Assembly (NCBI GenBank): GCA_002167435.2 | Contig: NHBR02000147.1 | Location: 50,218-114,217 of the forward strand | Direction of reading: 5' to 3' | Length of the DNA: 64,000 nt | Source of the DNA: Allomuricauda sp. TMED12 | GTDB lineage: Bacteria > Bacteroidota > Bacteroidia > Flavobacteriales > Flavobacteriaceae | Shown: in pieces, positions 51,545 to 60,294 of the stretch | Layout of the letters: each line of letters opens with the position of its first letter | Numbering within the stretch: the stretch's first letter is position 1 | Position numbers and translations under genes: made by a program | Notes under the pieces: model-generated | What the model was told of the DNA's origin: nothing | Seen by the model: the letters and a program-made list of their open reading frames with translations, nothing else | The model's database searches: none

Positions 51545-52894
51545 CTATTTAAAAATCCATTTATACAAATCGTTCCCATTGGCAAACAGCAATAGAGCTA
51601 TTAGTATAAAGAAACCTATCATTTGGGCATACTCCAAAAATTTGTCACTGGGTTTGCGTCCGGTTACCATTTCATACAACAAAAAGGCCACATGCCCACC
51701 GTCCAACGCTGGAATGGGCAAAATGTTCATAAAGGCCAAAATAATGGATATAAACGCCGTTGTAGCCCAAAATGCAGGCCAATTCCATGTGTCTGGGAAC
51801 ATACCGCCAATAGCTGCAAATCCACCTACTTCTTTATAGGCTCCGGTATCGGGGTTGAATATTTTCTTCATCCCTTTTATGTAATCCGTTAGCGTCTTAA
51901 CCCCTTTGTTCCAACCAGCGGGGATAGATTCTAAAAACGAGTATTTCAAAGTCTTTTGCTCAAGGTAACCTGCTTCTTTATATTCTTCGGGTGTCATCCC
52001 CAAAGCAACTCCCAAGGCGGCCTTTTCGGACACATTTAAGGTTAAATCGACGAATTCCCCATTACGTTTTACCTTTACATCCACCGTACCACCTTTATTG
52101 GCTTCTAGAATTGGAATCACCTGGTCTTTATATTCCACTGGCCTACCTGCCATTTCAACCACGGCGTCACCTTCCTGAAGTCCGCTATCGACATTTGGTG
52201 ATTTTTTTGGAACACCACTAATCACGAAAGGAACCCTGTAATAAATAAAGCGAGCCTTCTCCTTGTCCTCCGACAAAGTCTCGATAAAATCGACCGGAAT
52301 TTCCTTTTCAATAACCTGTCCGTCTCTTTCAATCGTATACCTTTCCCCATATACCATTTCCGGAAGTACTTGTTGCAAAGCTTCTATCTTCTTACCATCT
52401 ACGGATAAAATTTTATCACCTGTTTGGATTCCCAATTCATCGCCTAAACTTTTCTCCGTAACCCAGATACCATCCTTAAGGCTATCATTCGCTATGTACT
52501 GTTCACCATAGGTAAAAACCAACCCTATAAAAATAACAACGGCCAAAATAAAGTTGACGGTAACCCCGCCAAGCATGATGATCAATCGTTGCCAAGCTGG
52601 TTTGCTTCGAAACTCCCAAGGTTTTGGTTCTTCTTTCATCTGCTCCTTGTCCATGCTCTCATCGATCATCCCGGATATCTTTACATATCCGCCCAAGGGC
52701 AACCAACCGATACCATAAACAGTCTCACCTATCTTCTTTTTGAAAAGGGAAAATTTCACATCAAAAAACAGATAAAACTTCTCAACCCTGGTCTTAAAAA
52801 GCTTTGCAGGGATAAAGTGTCCCAGCTCATGCAGCACAATTAGCAAGGATAGGCTTAAAAAGAATTGTATGGTCTTTATAACTATAGGGGTCAT
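51545..52894 (-). CDS. rseP: RIP metalloprotease RseP (site-2 protease)
   Basis: 449 residues: the zinc motif VLHELGHF near residues 20-27 in the first transmembrane helix, a periplasmic region with two PDZ-like domains (about 130-300), the second-half motif NILPIPALDGGH near 396-407, and a C-terminal membrane helix. It cuts anti-sigma factors and other membrane proteins within the bilayer. An anti-sigma protein is encoded 6 kb downstream. The tRNA-Asn promoter overlaps the sequence just after its stop. Confidence 0.95.
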   Translation of the reverse strand: MTPIVIKTIQFFLSLSLLIVLHELGHFIPAKLFKTRVEKFYLFFDVKFSLFKKKIGETVYGIGWLPLGGYVKISGMIDESMDKEQMKEEPKPWEFRSKPAWQRLIIMLGGVTVNFILAVVIFIGLVFTYGEQYIANDSLKDGIWVTEKSLGDELGIQTGDKILSVDGKKIEALQQVLPEMVYGERYTIERDGQVIEKEIPVDFIETLSEDKEKARFIYYRVPFVISGVPKKSPNVDSGLQEGDAVVEMAGRPVEYKDQVIPILEANKGGTVDVKVKRNGEFVDLTLNVSEKAALGVALGMTPEEYKEAGYLEQKTLKYSFLESIPAGWNKGVKTLTDYIKGMKKIFNPDTGAYKEVGGFAAIGGMFPDTWNWPAFWATTAFISIILAFMNILPIPALDGGHVAFLLYEMVTGRKPSDKFLEYAQMIGFFILIALLLFANGNDLYKWIFK

Positions 52895-52998
52895 TCGTCT
52901 TATTTTCTTAAAACGAACAAAAGTAACCTTTTAGGTATTGATAAAAAAACCTCTGTTTTAATCCTACTTAGTATTTAAGAAACATTTAGCAACAAAAC

Positions 52999-53721
52999 AT
53001 GGCTTTCTCCTTGATGAATAGCCATTTGGGCCGTAATTTTGTGACCATGGGATCATTTTTCGCAAAGTACAGGTTGTTCGGAATCGTAATGTTGGCACTT
53101 TCTGCGGTAATAGTCTACCTTTTTTACAATGCTTTGCAACCTAAAAAAATGCTTCCGGTCTATCAGCCTTCTATGGTGGACAAATCATTAGTGGACAGTA
53201 CTTTACACTACACCAAAAAGTACCATAAAGTAGCCGATTTTTCTTTGGTCAACCAAAATGGGGACACGATTACACAAGAAAACTATAAAGGTAAAATATA
53301 TGTGGCCGATTTCTTTTTTACCACATGCCTTACCATTTGTCCCATTATGACAAAGAACATGGCTGAAATTCAGGAAGCTGTAAAGGATGATTCAAATATT
53401 ATGCTGCTCTCGCACTCCGTAACTCCACAAATAGATACTGTTGCACAACTAAAAAGATATGCATTGGAAAAAGGTGTTATTGATAGTAAATGGAATTTGG
53501 TCACCGGTGACAAAAAACAGATTTATGAGTTGGCCAGAAAGTCGTACCTAGCAGTTAAAAATGATGGGGACGGTGGTCCGTTTGATATGATTCATACCGA
53601 AAATTTTATTCTGGTGGACAGGGAAAAAAGAATTCGCGGGTTTTATGACGGCACCAATCGGGAAGATATTAAAAGGCTTCTTGAGGACATCAAAATACTT
53701 GAGGCCAGTTACCTAGAATAG
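52999..53721 (+). CDS. SCO1/SenC-family copper-binding thioredoxin-like protein
   Basis: 240 residues with an N-terminal membrane anchor (FGIVMLALSAVIVYLFY) and a thioredoxin-like periplasmic domain with the copper motif TTCLTICP (CxxxC) near residues 113-119 and the distal His in MIHTENF near 199. SCO proteins deliver copper to cytochrome c oxidase. The start may be at 52999 or at the internal ATG at 53047; both keep the anchor. Confidence 0.92.
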   Translation: MAFSLMNSHLGRNFVTMGSFFAKYRLFGIVMLALSAVIVYLFYNALQPKKMLPVYQPSMVDKSLVDSTLHYTKKYHKVADFSLVNQNGDTITQENYKGKIYVADFFFTTCLTICPIMTKNMAEIQEAVKDDSNIMLLSHSVTPQIDTVAQLKRYALEKGVIDSKWNLVTGDKKQIYELARKSYLAVKNDGDGGPFDMIHTENFILVDREKRIRGFYDGTNREDIKRLLEDIKILEASYLE

Positions 53722-53790
53722 TCTGGGATACCTTTATCATTAAATACAAGGTAAAGTTTCCCTTTTTTATTTATTTTTGCTCTTAATTAA

Positions 53791-53807
53791 ATTTATTCTA
53801 AATAAAT
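53791..53807 (+). promoter_or_regulatory. palindromic iron-box candidate at the feo operon start
   Basis: ATTTATT-CTA-AATAAAT, a perfect 7-3-7 inverted repeat whose end is only three bases before the GTG start of feoA. The position would let a DtxR- or Fur-type repressor block initiation. The regulator is not in this window. Confidence 0.6.
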
Positions 53808-53810
53808 ACA

Positions 53811-54053
53811 GTGGCAACCGTAGCAGATTTACGATATGGACAAAAGGGTATAATTAAGGATTTTACCGAACATACCCTACCTATTAAATTAATGGAATTG
53901 GGTTGCCTTCCGGGTAACAGCGTGGAACTCTTACAAATTGCCCCATTGAACGACCCCATCTACATCAACCTTAGCGGCAGTCATTTGGCAATAAGAAGAT
54001 CCTTGGCGCAACTCATTGAGCTGGATATTATTGAAGAAACTCAAATCCCATGA
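53811..54053 (+). CDS. feoA: FeoA-family ferrous iron transport protein
   Basis: 80 residues of the SH3-like FeoA fold, with the typical LPIKLMELGCLPGNSVE and LSGSHLAIRRSLA stretches. It starts with GTG and has no evident Shine-Dalgarno. Its stop overlaps the ATG of feoB by four bases (ATGA). It modulates the FeoB permease. Confidence 0.93.
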   Translation: MATVADLRYGQKGIIKDFTEHTLPIKLMELGCLPGNSVELLQIAPLNDPIYINLSGSHLAIRRSLAQLIELDIIEETQIP

Positions 54054-56266
54054 GCAAAAACATTAATGTAGCCCTTATTGGCAACCCCAATACAGGGAAA
54101 ACCTCAGTTTTTAATCAGCTTACCGGGCTCAAACAAAAAGTAGGGAACTATCCTGGAATTACCGTAGAGAAAAAAGAAGGGATCTGTAAACTTCCCAGAG
54201 GAGTCAAGGCACATATACTCGACCTTCCTGGCACCTATAGCTTAAACACTACTTCGTTAGATGAAAGCTTGGTTGTTGAACTTTTGCTCAATAAAAACGA
54301 TAAGGACTATCCAGATGTCGCTGTGGTCATCAGCGATGTAGAAAACCTAAAAAGAAACCTACTTCTTTTCACCCAAATAAAGGACCTTAAGATTCCCACC
54401 ATATTGGTCATAAACATGGCAGATCGGATGTCCCGAAAAGGGATTTCGCTGGATATTGAGGCCATGGAAAAAAAGTTGGACACCAAAATCGCATTGGTAA
54501 GTACAAGAAAGCGCACGGGAATCGAACGTGTCAAAGAACTTATTGCCGACTACAAGAGTATTTCTTCCAAATCTGTTTTAGACCCGACCAGAATTTCTCC
54601 TGAATATTTTGACCGTCTTAAAAAAACATTCCCACAGGAAGACCTTTACAAATTATGGCTGGTCATCACACAGGATGTGAACTTTATGCCGATTGAAAAA
54701 AAACGGATTCAGGATGCTACAGATTTCTCCACTAAATCGAAAGATGAACTAAAAAAATTACAGCATAAGGAAACCGTTCTTCGATACCAGTTGATCAACA
54801 ACATATTGAAAGAAACATATAAGGTCGACTTTATGGCCGCAAAAGGTTTGCGCGCTTCAATGGACAAGATTCTTACGCACAAAGTATTTGGCTACCTCAT
54901 ATTCTTTGTAATTCTGCTAACCATTTTCCAGGCCATTTTCGATTGGAGTGGTTACCCCATGGATTTTATCGATGAGCAATTTGCCATGGCAAGTGAATGG
55001 GTAAAGAACACATTGCCCTCAGGCCTATTTACAGATTTATTGGCCGAAGGTATTATTGCAGGTATTGGTGGAATCGTCATCTTTATTCCGCAAATAGCCT
55101 TTTTATTCCTTTTCATCTCCCTTTTGGAAGAGTCGGGATATATGAGCCGCGTAGTTTTTTTAATGGATCGTTTAATGCGTCCATTTGGATTGAGCGGAAA
55201 AAGTGTAGTTCCATTAATTTCGGGTAATGCATGTGCCATTCCCGCCATTATGGCCACACGTACCATAGAAAACTGGAAGGAAAGGCTTATTACCATTTTG
55301 GTAACACCTTTCACTACTTGCTCCGCAAGATTACCTGTTTACTTGATCTTAATAGCCCTAGTGATTCCAGAGGGCAAGTTTATGGGTCTTAGCTACCAAG
55401 CATTGACCTTGATGCTACTGTACATGATCGGGTTTGGAATGGCTCTACTTTCTGCCATGGCGCTGAACAAAATTCTGAAAATAAAAAGCAGGTCGGTTTT
55501 TATGATAGAGATGCCGACCTATAGATTACCCTTACTGAAAAATGTAGTTTACACTGTAATCGAAAAGACAAAGAGCTTTGTGCTGGGTGCAGGTAAGATC
55601 ATCTTGGCCATATCCATTGTGCTATGGTTCTTGGGTTCCAATGGGTATTCCGACGATTTTGAAAATGCAGAAAGCATTGTGACTGAACGTATACAAAACG
55701 AGGGATTGAGCACCTACAGTAAAAATTATATCCAGAACAACGTAGCATCGTATCGAGAATCTGTTGAGGCAGAAAATCTGGCACCAAGTGTACTAAATGA
55801 TTCCGTTAAGGTCTTTACCGAAAAGCTTTCGGAAAGGGCCATCGCCCAGGAAATAGCCAGTTACAAATTGGAGCATTCCTATATCGGTCAAGCAGGAAAA
55901 GCCTTTGAACCCATCGTAAAACCTTTAGGTTACGATTGGAAGATAGGAATAGCGGTTTTGACCTCCTTTGCCGCTCGTGAAGTGTTCGTAGGAACTTTGG
56001 CTACAATTTACAGTGTGGGAAGCGATGAAGAAGAAACCATCAAAAACCGTATGGCCGCTGAATTGGACGAATCTGGCAAGCCATTGTTCAATTTGGCCTC
56101 TGGTATTTCTTTGATGCTGTTTTATGCATTTGCCATGCAATGTATGAGTACCCTCGCCATTGTAAAAAGAGAGACCAACTCTTGGAAATGGCCTATGCTT
56201 CAATTGGGCTTTATGAGTGTTTTTGCTTATATTATTGCACTGATAGCCTATCAAATTCTAATTTAA
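54050..56266 (+). CDS. feoB: ferrous iron permease FeoB
   Basis: 738 residues. The N-terminal G domain has GNPNTGKTS (9-19), DLPGTYSL (59-66) and the NMAD guanine motif near 120; then a helical GDI-like linker, the FeoB core and gate domains with multiple TM helices, and the conserved cysteines in SGNACAIPA and TTCSARLPVY. It imports Fe2+. A further Cys-rich membrane peptide is encoded seven bases downstream. Confidence 0.97.
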   Translation: MSKNINVALIGNPNTGKTSVFNQLTGLKQKVGNYPGITVEKKEGICKLPRGVKAHILDLPGTYSLNTTSLDESLVVELLLNKNDKDYPDVAVVISDVENLKRNLLLFTQIKDLKIPTILVINMADRMSRKGISLDIEAMEKKLDTKIALVSTRKRTGIERVKELIADYKSISSKSVLDPTRISPEYFDRLKKTFPQEDLYKLWLVITQDVNFMPIEKKRIQDATDFSTKSKDELKKLQHKETVLRYQLINNILKETYKVDFMAAKGLRASMDKILTHKVFGYLIFFVILLTIFQAIFDWSGYPMDFIDEQFAMASEWVKNTLPSGLFTDLLAEGIIAGIGGIVIFIPQIAFLFLFISLLEESGYMSRVVFLMDRLMRPFGLSGKSVVPLISGNACAIPAIMATRTIENWKERLITILVTPFTTCSARLPVYLILIALVIPEGKFMGLSYQALTLMLLYMIGFGMALLSAMALNKILKIKSRSVFMIEMPTYRLPLLKNVVYTVIEKTKSFVLGAGKIILAISIVLWFLGSNGYSDDFENAESIVTERIQNEGLSTYSKNYIQNNVASYRESVEAENLAPSVLNDSVKVFTEKLSERAIAQEIASYKLEHSYIGQAGKAFEPIVKPLGYDWKIGIAVLTSFAAREVFVGTLATIYSVGSDEEETIKNRMAAELDESGKPLFNLASGISLMLFYAFAMQCMSTLAIVKRETNSWKWPMLQLGFMSVFAYIIALIAYQILI

Positions 56267-56273
56267 TCCAAAG

Positions 56274-56417
56274 ATGATTCAACAAATATTGGCTTACGGA
56301 ACTCTAATTATGGCAGCAGGCTATTTGGTCTGGAAATTTTTGCTTCCCAAGTCATTCTTAAAAAAAGGGAACAGCAATTCTAATTCATGTGGGCAAGATA
56401 ACTGTGGGTGCAGTTAA
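56274..56417 (+). CDS. FeoB-associated Cys-rich membrane protein
   Basis: A 47-residue protein: one hydrophobic helix (about residues 5-25) and a C-terminal tail with three cysteines in the motif CGQDNCGC. This matches the FeoB-associated Cys-rich small membrane protein family found after feoB in Bacteroidota. It starts seven bases after the feoB stop, so it is the third gene of the feo operon. It probably serves a FeoC-like role in assembly or metal delivery; this is not known. Confidence 0.85.
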   Translation: MIQQILAYGTLIMAAGYLVWKFLLPKSFLKKGNSNSNSCGQDNCGCS

Positions 56418-56483
56418 TTTCCAAGCTGCTTTTACACTTCTTTTTAATCAAAAATCGGTAAATTGTAAGACAATTTTTTCCTG

Positions 56484-56882
56484 ATGAAAAACCTTGCATT
56501 TATTTTCTCACTAACATTTGTTTTGATATTGGGAAGTTGCTCTTCAAACAAGACTACCGCTTACAATAAGAATCTTTCCAAAGAAATAACCGAAAAGAAC
56601 AACAAAACCATTCCGTTACTGGACAGAGTACGGCGTTTACCCGGAATTACTCTTAGAGGCGGAATACCTTATTTTATGAAGTCGGCAAACCAAATTTCTG
56701 GAACGGCGACCGAGCCATTATATGTCTTAAACGGTTTTATTATGGGCAATTCGTTTAAATCTCTTAATCAATTAGTGGATAGTGCCACTATTAAAAGCAT
56801 AGATGCGTTATCCGGTTCAGAAGCCGCTTCTTATGGTTCAAGGGCCGCTAGTGGAGTTATTAAAATAACAACCTATCAATAG
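56484..56882 (+). CDS. lipoprotein with isolated TonB-receptor plug domain
   Basis: 132 residues: a lipoprotein signal (LILGSCSS, Cys19) and then a plug domain with LLDRVRRLPGITL, YVLNGFIMG and the IKSIDALSGSEAASYGSRAASGVIKI motif of SusC/TonB receptors. There is no barrel and no in-frame continuation. Such free plug domains occur in Bacteroidota, but their role is not settled. It is not in an obvious operon; the nearest partner is the feo operon. Confidence 0.82.
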   Translation: MKNLAFIFSLTFVLILGSCSSNKTTAYNKNLSKEITEKNNKTIPLLDRVRRLPGITLRGGIPYFMKSANQISGTATEPLYVLNGFIMGNSFKSLNQLVDSATIKSIDALSGSEAASYGSRAASGVIKITTYQ

Positions 56883-56998
56883 CTTACAAGCCCTCTTTCT
56901 TTCCCTAAAAATATAAAAAGACACGTTTTTTTACATGTTCGTGTAACCTTTCTTAATTTCCTGACTATATAAGATAAACGCCAACTAAAAAACAGCAT

Positions 56999-57523
56999 TT
57001 GGAAACACTTTCAGATGAAATGATCATGCAAAAAGTATCCGAGGGCAACTTAGATCTGCTCAAGTACCTTTTTGACCGACACCATAAACACGTGTACAAT
57101 TTTCTGTACAAAATGTCGGGGGATCGTATGTTGGCCGAAGATCTTACACAAGATGTTTTTTATAAACTGATCAAGTATCGGAACTCATACAAAAATGGGT
57201 CTTTCTTGTCTTGGATGTTCACGATAGCAAGGAACAGTCTAAAAACGCATTACACAAGAAACCAAAGACCACATGATGATATTGAGGTTTTAGCCTATAA
57301 AGCAGTGGAAGAGGAAAATGATATTTCCGAAAACAATGCCCACTTGCAATATGCCTTGGGCCAGCTTGATCCTTACGATAGAGAACTTGTGATTTTGAAC
57401 CGCTACAAGGAAATCAAATACGATGACCTAGCAGAAATAATGGGCAGCACTCCGGGAGCCGTAAAAACCAGAGTGTTCAGGATTTTAAAAAAGTTGAAGA
57501 ATATTTATTTAGAAAGTATATAG
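56999..57523 (+). CDS. ECF-type RNA polymerase sigma factor
   Basis: 174 residues: sigma region 2 (about 20-85, with YNFLYKMSGDRMLAEDLTQDVFYKL) and region 4 (about 115-170, RELVILNRYKEIKYDDLAEIMGSTPGAVKTRVFRILKKL). The listed start is TTG; the ATGs at 57020 and 57026 are alternatives that would shorten the protein by up to nine residues. It is the first gene of a four-gene operon with its anti-sigma factor two bases downstream. The DUF4097 proteins that follow are its probable targets. Confidence 0.92.
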   Translation: METLSDEMIMQKVSEGNLDLLKYLFDRHHKHVYNFLYKMSGDRMLAEDLTQDVFYKLIKYRNSYKNGSFLSWMFTIARNSLKTHYTRNQRPHDDIEVLAYKAVEEENDISENNAHLQYALGQLDPYDRELVILNRYKEIKYDDLAEIMGSTPGAVKTRVFRILKKLKNIYLESI

Positions 57524-57525
57524 CC

Positions 57526-58311
57526 ATGGAAAAGCAACATGTTTTCGATCAAATACCAGATTATCTGGATGGCAAATTGAACAAGCCCGAACAGTTAAAG
57601 TTCGAGAAGCACATAACGCAATGTGCTGATTGTAAAAGGGAATTGCAGGAAATGGAAGCCTTTTTCAATGTTTTTGAAGAAGAAACTCCAACACCCACAA
57701 ATAGACTTAAAACCAAATTTGAAGCGGCCCTGGAACAAGAAAAGAACGATCAAGGCAAGGTGGTTTACATGGAATCAAAACCTGCTACCAATTGGATTAG
57801 CAATGTGCTGAAAATTGCAGCCAGTATTGCGCTACTAGTGGCCTCTTTCCAAATGGGAAGTGTGTTTCAACAAAGAAAAGTGAACGAAGATATTGCCCAA
57901 TTGCAAGATGAAACAAATCAGATGAAACAAACGGCTATGCTATCGCTCATGGAGAATCAATCCGCAAGCAAGCGAATTCAAGGAGTCAATTATATCGAGG
58001 AATTTGAAAAGCCCGATGCGGCTATCATCAAAGCATTGAGCAACCGGTTGCTCTACGACGATAACGATAATGTTCGTATGACCGCCTTCGAAGCATTGGT
58101 CCAGTTCACCTCCTCCGAAACTGTAAAAAGCACCTTTATTGAAACTTTGGAAAAAGAGAAAAACCCAAGTATTCAGGTGGCCATCATTCAGGCATTGGTT
58201 AAGATTCAGGAGAAAAAAGCGGCCGAACCCATGAAAAAATTATTGGAAAAAGAAGACACACAACCCTTTATAAAAGAACAAATCAAGGCAGTATTGCCAA
58301 GTATATCATAA
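57526..58311 (+). CDS. anti-sigma factor with zinc-finger and HEAT-like repeats
   Basis: 261 residues. The N-terminal anti-sigma zinc motif is HITQCADCKRELQ (HxxxCxxC, near 27-36), a single transmembrane helix sits near 88-108 (NVLKIAASIALLVAS), and the periplasmic part (about 160-260) is composed of HEAT-like helical repeats (DAAIIKALSNRLLYDDNDNVRMTAFEAL). The HEAT repeats are an uncommon output for an anti-sigma and could be the signal-sensing surface. It is two bases from the sigma gene. Confidence 0.88.
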   Translation: MEKQHVFDQIPDYLDGKLNKPEQLKFEKHITQCADCKRELQEMEAFFNVFEEETPTPTNRLKTKFEAALEQEKNDQGKVVYMESKPATNWISNVLKIAASIALLVASFQMGSVFQQRKVNEDIAQLQDETNQMKQTAMLSLMENQSASKRIQGVNYIEEFEKPDAAIIKALSNRLLYDDNDNVRMTAFEALVQFTSSETVKSTFIETLEKEKNPSIQVAIIQALVKIQEKKAAEPMKKLLEKEDTQPFIKEQIKAVLPSIS

Positions 58312-58330
58312 ACATCAAAAAGCGAAAATC

Positions 58331-59083
58331 ATGAGAAAATTCACATTTATTTTAATGGCCCTTTTCGTGGGCACCATTGCCAAAGCGCAATCCGATTACA
58401 CTAAATCCCTGAATGGCATTCAATGGGTAAAAATCGAATCCAAAACGGACATCACAGTAAAAACACATAGTTCCAATGAGCTGTTGATTAAATCCGGGCC
58501 CAAAATTAAAACGCCGGATAGGGCAAAAGGTCTAAAATTGGTGGGCGAAGGCGGCACGGACAATACCGACGTCGGTTTTTCCGTGGTGCAAGACGGTAAC
58601 ACGCTAATCGTTTACAACTTAAGAAAGAGCAAAGGCGCTGAAATCTATTTACCCGCTTCACAAAATATTGCCGTTAAAAGTACTTGGAATGGTGATATAG
58701 AAATCGATGGTTTTTCTGGCGAGATTGAGGCAAATGCCCAGTTGAACGGCAGTGTAAAAATATGGAACGTAAACGGACCTGTTACAGCCAATTCTTTAAA
58801 TGGCCAACTGGAAGTAGTTTTTGGAAAAGTAACACAAGACTCTCCCATTTCTCTTTATTCCACCAATGGAGCGGTAGATGTAAGTCTTCCTTCCAGCACG
58901 CCGGCCAACTTGGCCCTGAGCACCCTTAACGGGAACGTTTACACCGATTTTGACGTAAAGGCCGAGGACAAGAACGGACTAAAATCAGTTTTGGGACGAG
59001 ACATTAAGGCATCAATCAACGGTGGTGGTGTAAAAATTTCCATGAAATCCACCAACGGAAACATGTATCTAAGAAAAAACTAA
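58331..59083 (+). CDS. DUF4097 beta-strand-repeat exported protein (first copy)
   Basis: 250 residues: a signal peptide (ends TIAKAQ) and a beta-solenoid of about ten repeats with the pattern of short strands and N-G turns (SLNGQLE, STNGAVD, TLNGNVY, SINGGG, STNGNMY), the DUF4097 adhesin-like type. Cell-surface association is expected. It is in the sigma/anti-sigma operon, 20 bases downstream of the anti-sigma. Confidence 0.87.
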   Translation: MRKFTFILMALFVGTIAKAQSDYTKSLNGIQWVKIESKTDITVKTHSSNELLIKSGPKIKTPDRAKGLKLVGEGGTDNTDVGFSVVQDGNTLIVYNLRKSKGAEIYLPASQNIAVKSTWNGDIEIDGFSGEIEANAQLNGSVKIWNVNGPVTANSLNGQLEVVFGKVTQDSPISLYSTNGAVDVSLPSSTPANLALSTLNGNVYTDFDVKAEDKNGLKSVLGRDIKASINGGGVKISMKSTNGNMYLRKN

Positions 59084-59090
59084 ACTGAAG

Positions 59091-59145
59091 TGTCACATCG
59101 AGCGCAGTCGAGATGTTTTCATCTTTCGACTGCGCTCAAGATGAC
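59091..59145. repeat. REP-like palindromic element
   Basis: GAGCGCAGTCGA (59100-59111) and TCGACTGCGCTC form perfect 12-bp arms, flanked by TGTCAcATC and AgATGACA outer arms. This looks like the repetitive extragenic palindrome that Flavobacteriaceae carry at many loci; I see only this copy here. It falsely extends the frame of the next gene, whose real start is at 59186. Confidence 0.75.
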
Positions 59146-59185
59146 AAAACATCAATTACATATTAAAATCAAAAAACGAACAGTC

Positions 59186-59896
59186 ATGAAAAAATTTATC
59201 ATCACCGCATTTGTGGGATTGGCAACCCTATCCTTAAGTGCACAAAAAATTATCGAAAAAAACTTCAACTACTCAGGGCAATCCATCGATTTGGATGTAA
59301 AATTTGCCAATAACATCGAGGTAAAAACCTGGGATAAATCCACAGTTTATTTTAAGGCGGATATCACTATTGAAGACGGGAAATATTTGGATAAATATAA
59401 ACTCGATATTGATGAAAGTTCCAGCTCCCTAAATATTGCTTCCAATGTTGAGGATGTTTTTGATGCTTTTAAGGAGGAATGGGACAAAACCAGACCTAAT
59501 AAAAAGGGGTACTATTTTTCGGATGACACCTACGAGTTCAATTATGTGCTTTATGTTCCCAAAGGAGCAACATTTAAAGTAAGTAGCATTAATGGCGACC
59601 TTACATCGGACATCATCGAAGGAGATTTTACCGCGGAACTGATCAATGGCAACATCGATATCAAAAAATACAATGGCGATATGGACCTACAGACCATCAA
59701 TGGTGAAATAGATTTGGTATTGAAGAATTCGAGACTGGTTGCGGAAACCTTGAACGGTAATATTTATGCCGATGAGAATATGAACCTGACCGTATCCGAC
59801 CGTTATGTGGGACAAAAAGTAGAAGGTCGATTTGATAGTGCCACCCACCGCCTAAAATTGAACACCATTAACGGAAACCTGTACTTGAGGCTCTAA
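59186..59896 (+). CDS. DUF4097 beta-strand-repeat exported protein (second copy)
   Basis: About 236 residues: signal peptide MKKFIITAFVGLATLSLSAQ, then a DUF4097 solenoid with repeats SINGDLT, LINGNID, TINGEID, TLNGNIY, TINGNLY. It is a paralogue of the upstream protein. The longer frame from 59090 is created by the palindrome and is rejected. Its stop overlaps the end of the convergent DUF423 gene by four bases. Confidence 0.87.
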   Translation: MKKFIITAFVGLATLSLSAQKIIEKNFNYSGQSIDLDVKFANNIEVKTWDKSTVYFKADITIEDGKYLDKYKLDIDESSSSLNIASNVEDVFDAFKEEWDKTRPNKKGYYFSDDTYEFNYVLYVPKGATFKVSSINGDLTSDIIEGDFTAELINGNIDIKKYNGDMDLQTINGEIDLVLKNSRLVAETLNGNIYADENMNLTVSDRYVGQKVEGRFDSATHRLKLNTINGNLYLRL

Positions 59897-60285
59897 ATCA
59901 AATTGGAAACAAAGGAGTAGAGCAATAAGGCCCAGCCTGCAAGCAAAAACAAACCTCCAATTGGAGTAACAGGTCCTAAAAAACGTGGTTTATTACCTTT
60001 TGCAGCACCCAAACAAAGGGCATAAATACTAAAGGAGAACAGCAGGGTTCCAAAAATAAAACTATTGACAATCCAGGAATCCAATGGTTTATCAAAACCT
60101 AAGTTAAAGCCCAAGACCAAAAGCACAATGGCGTGATACATTTGATATTTGACCCCTGTCTCAAAACTTTGAAGCAGTTCAGGGGTCAATTTCTTTTTTA
60201 GGGCATGGGCACCAAAAGCACCAAATATTACCGATAAAAGTCCGAACAGCGCTCCCATGAGTTGGGCCATAAAAATAGTTCCCAT
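59893..60285 (-). CDS. DUF423 membrane protein
   Basis: 130 residues with four hydrophobic helices and the DUF423 signature: GALFGLLSVIFGAFGAHALKKKL at the N-terminus, FETGVKYQMYHAIVLLVLG, and the C-terminal LGPVTPIGGLFLLAGWALL. A conserved small membrane protein of unknown function, related to the YgdD family. Confidence 0.9.
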   Translation of the reverse strand: MGTIFMAQLMGALFGLLSVIFGAFGAHALKKKLTPELLQSFETGVKYQMYHAIVLLVLGFNLGFDKPLDSWIVNSFIFGTLLFSFSIYALCLGAAKGNKPRFLGPVTPIGGLFLLAGWALLLYSFVSNLI

Positions 60286-60294
60286 ATTTAACTT

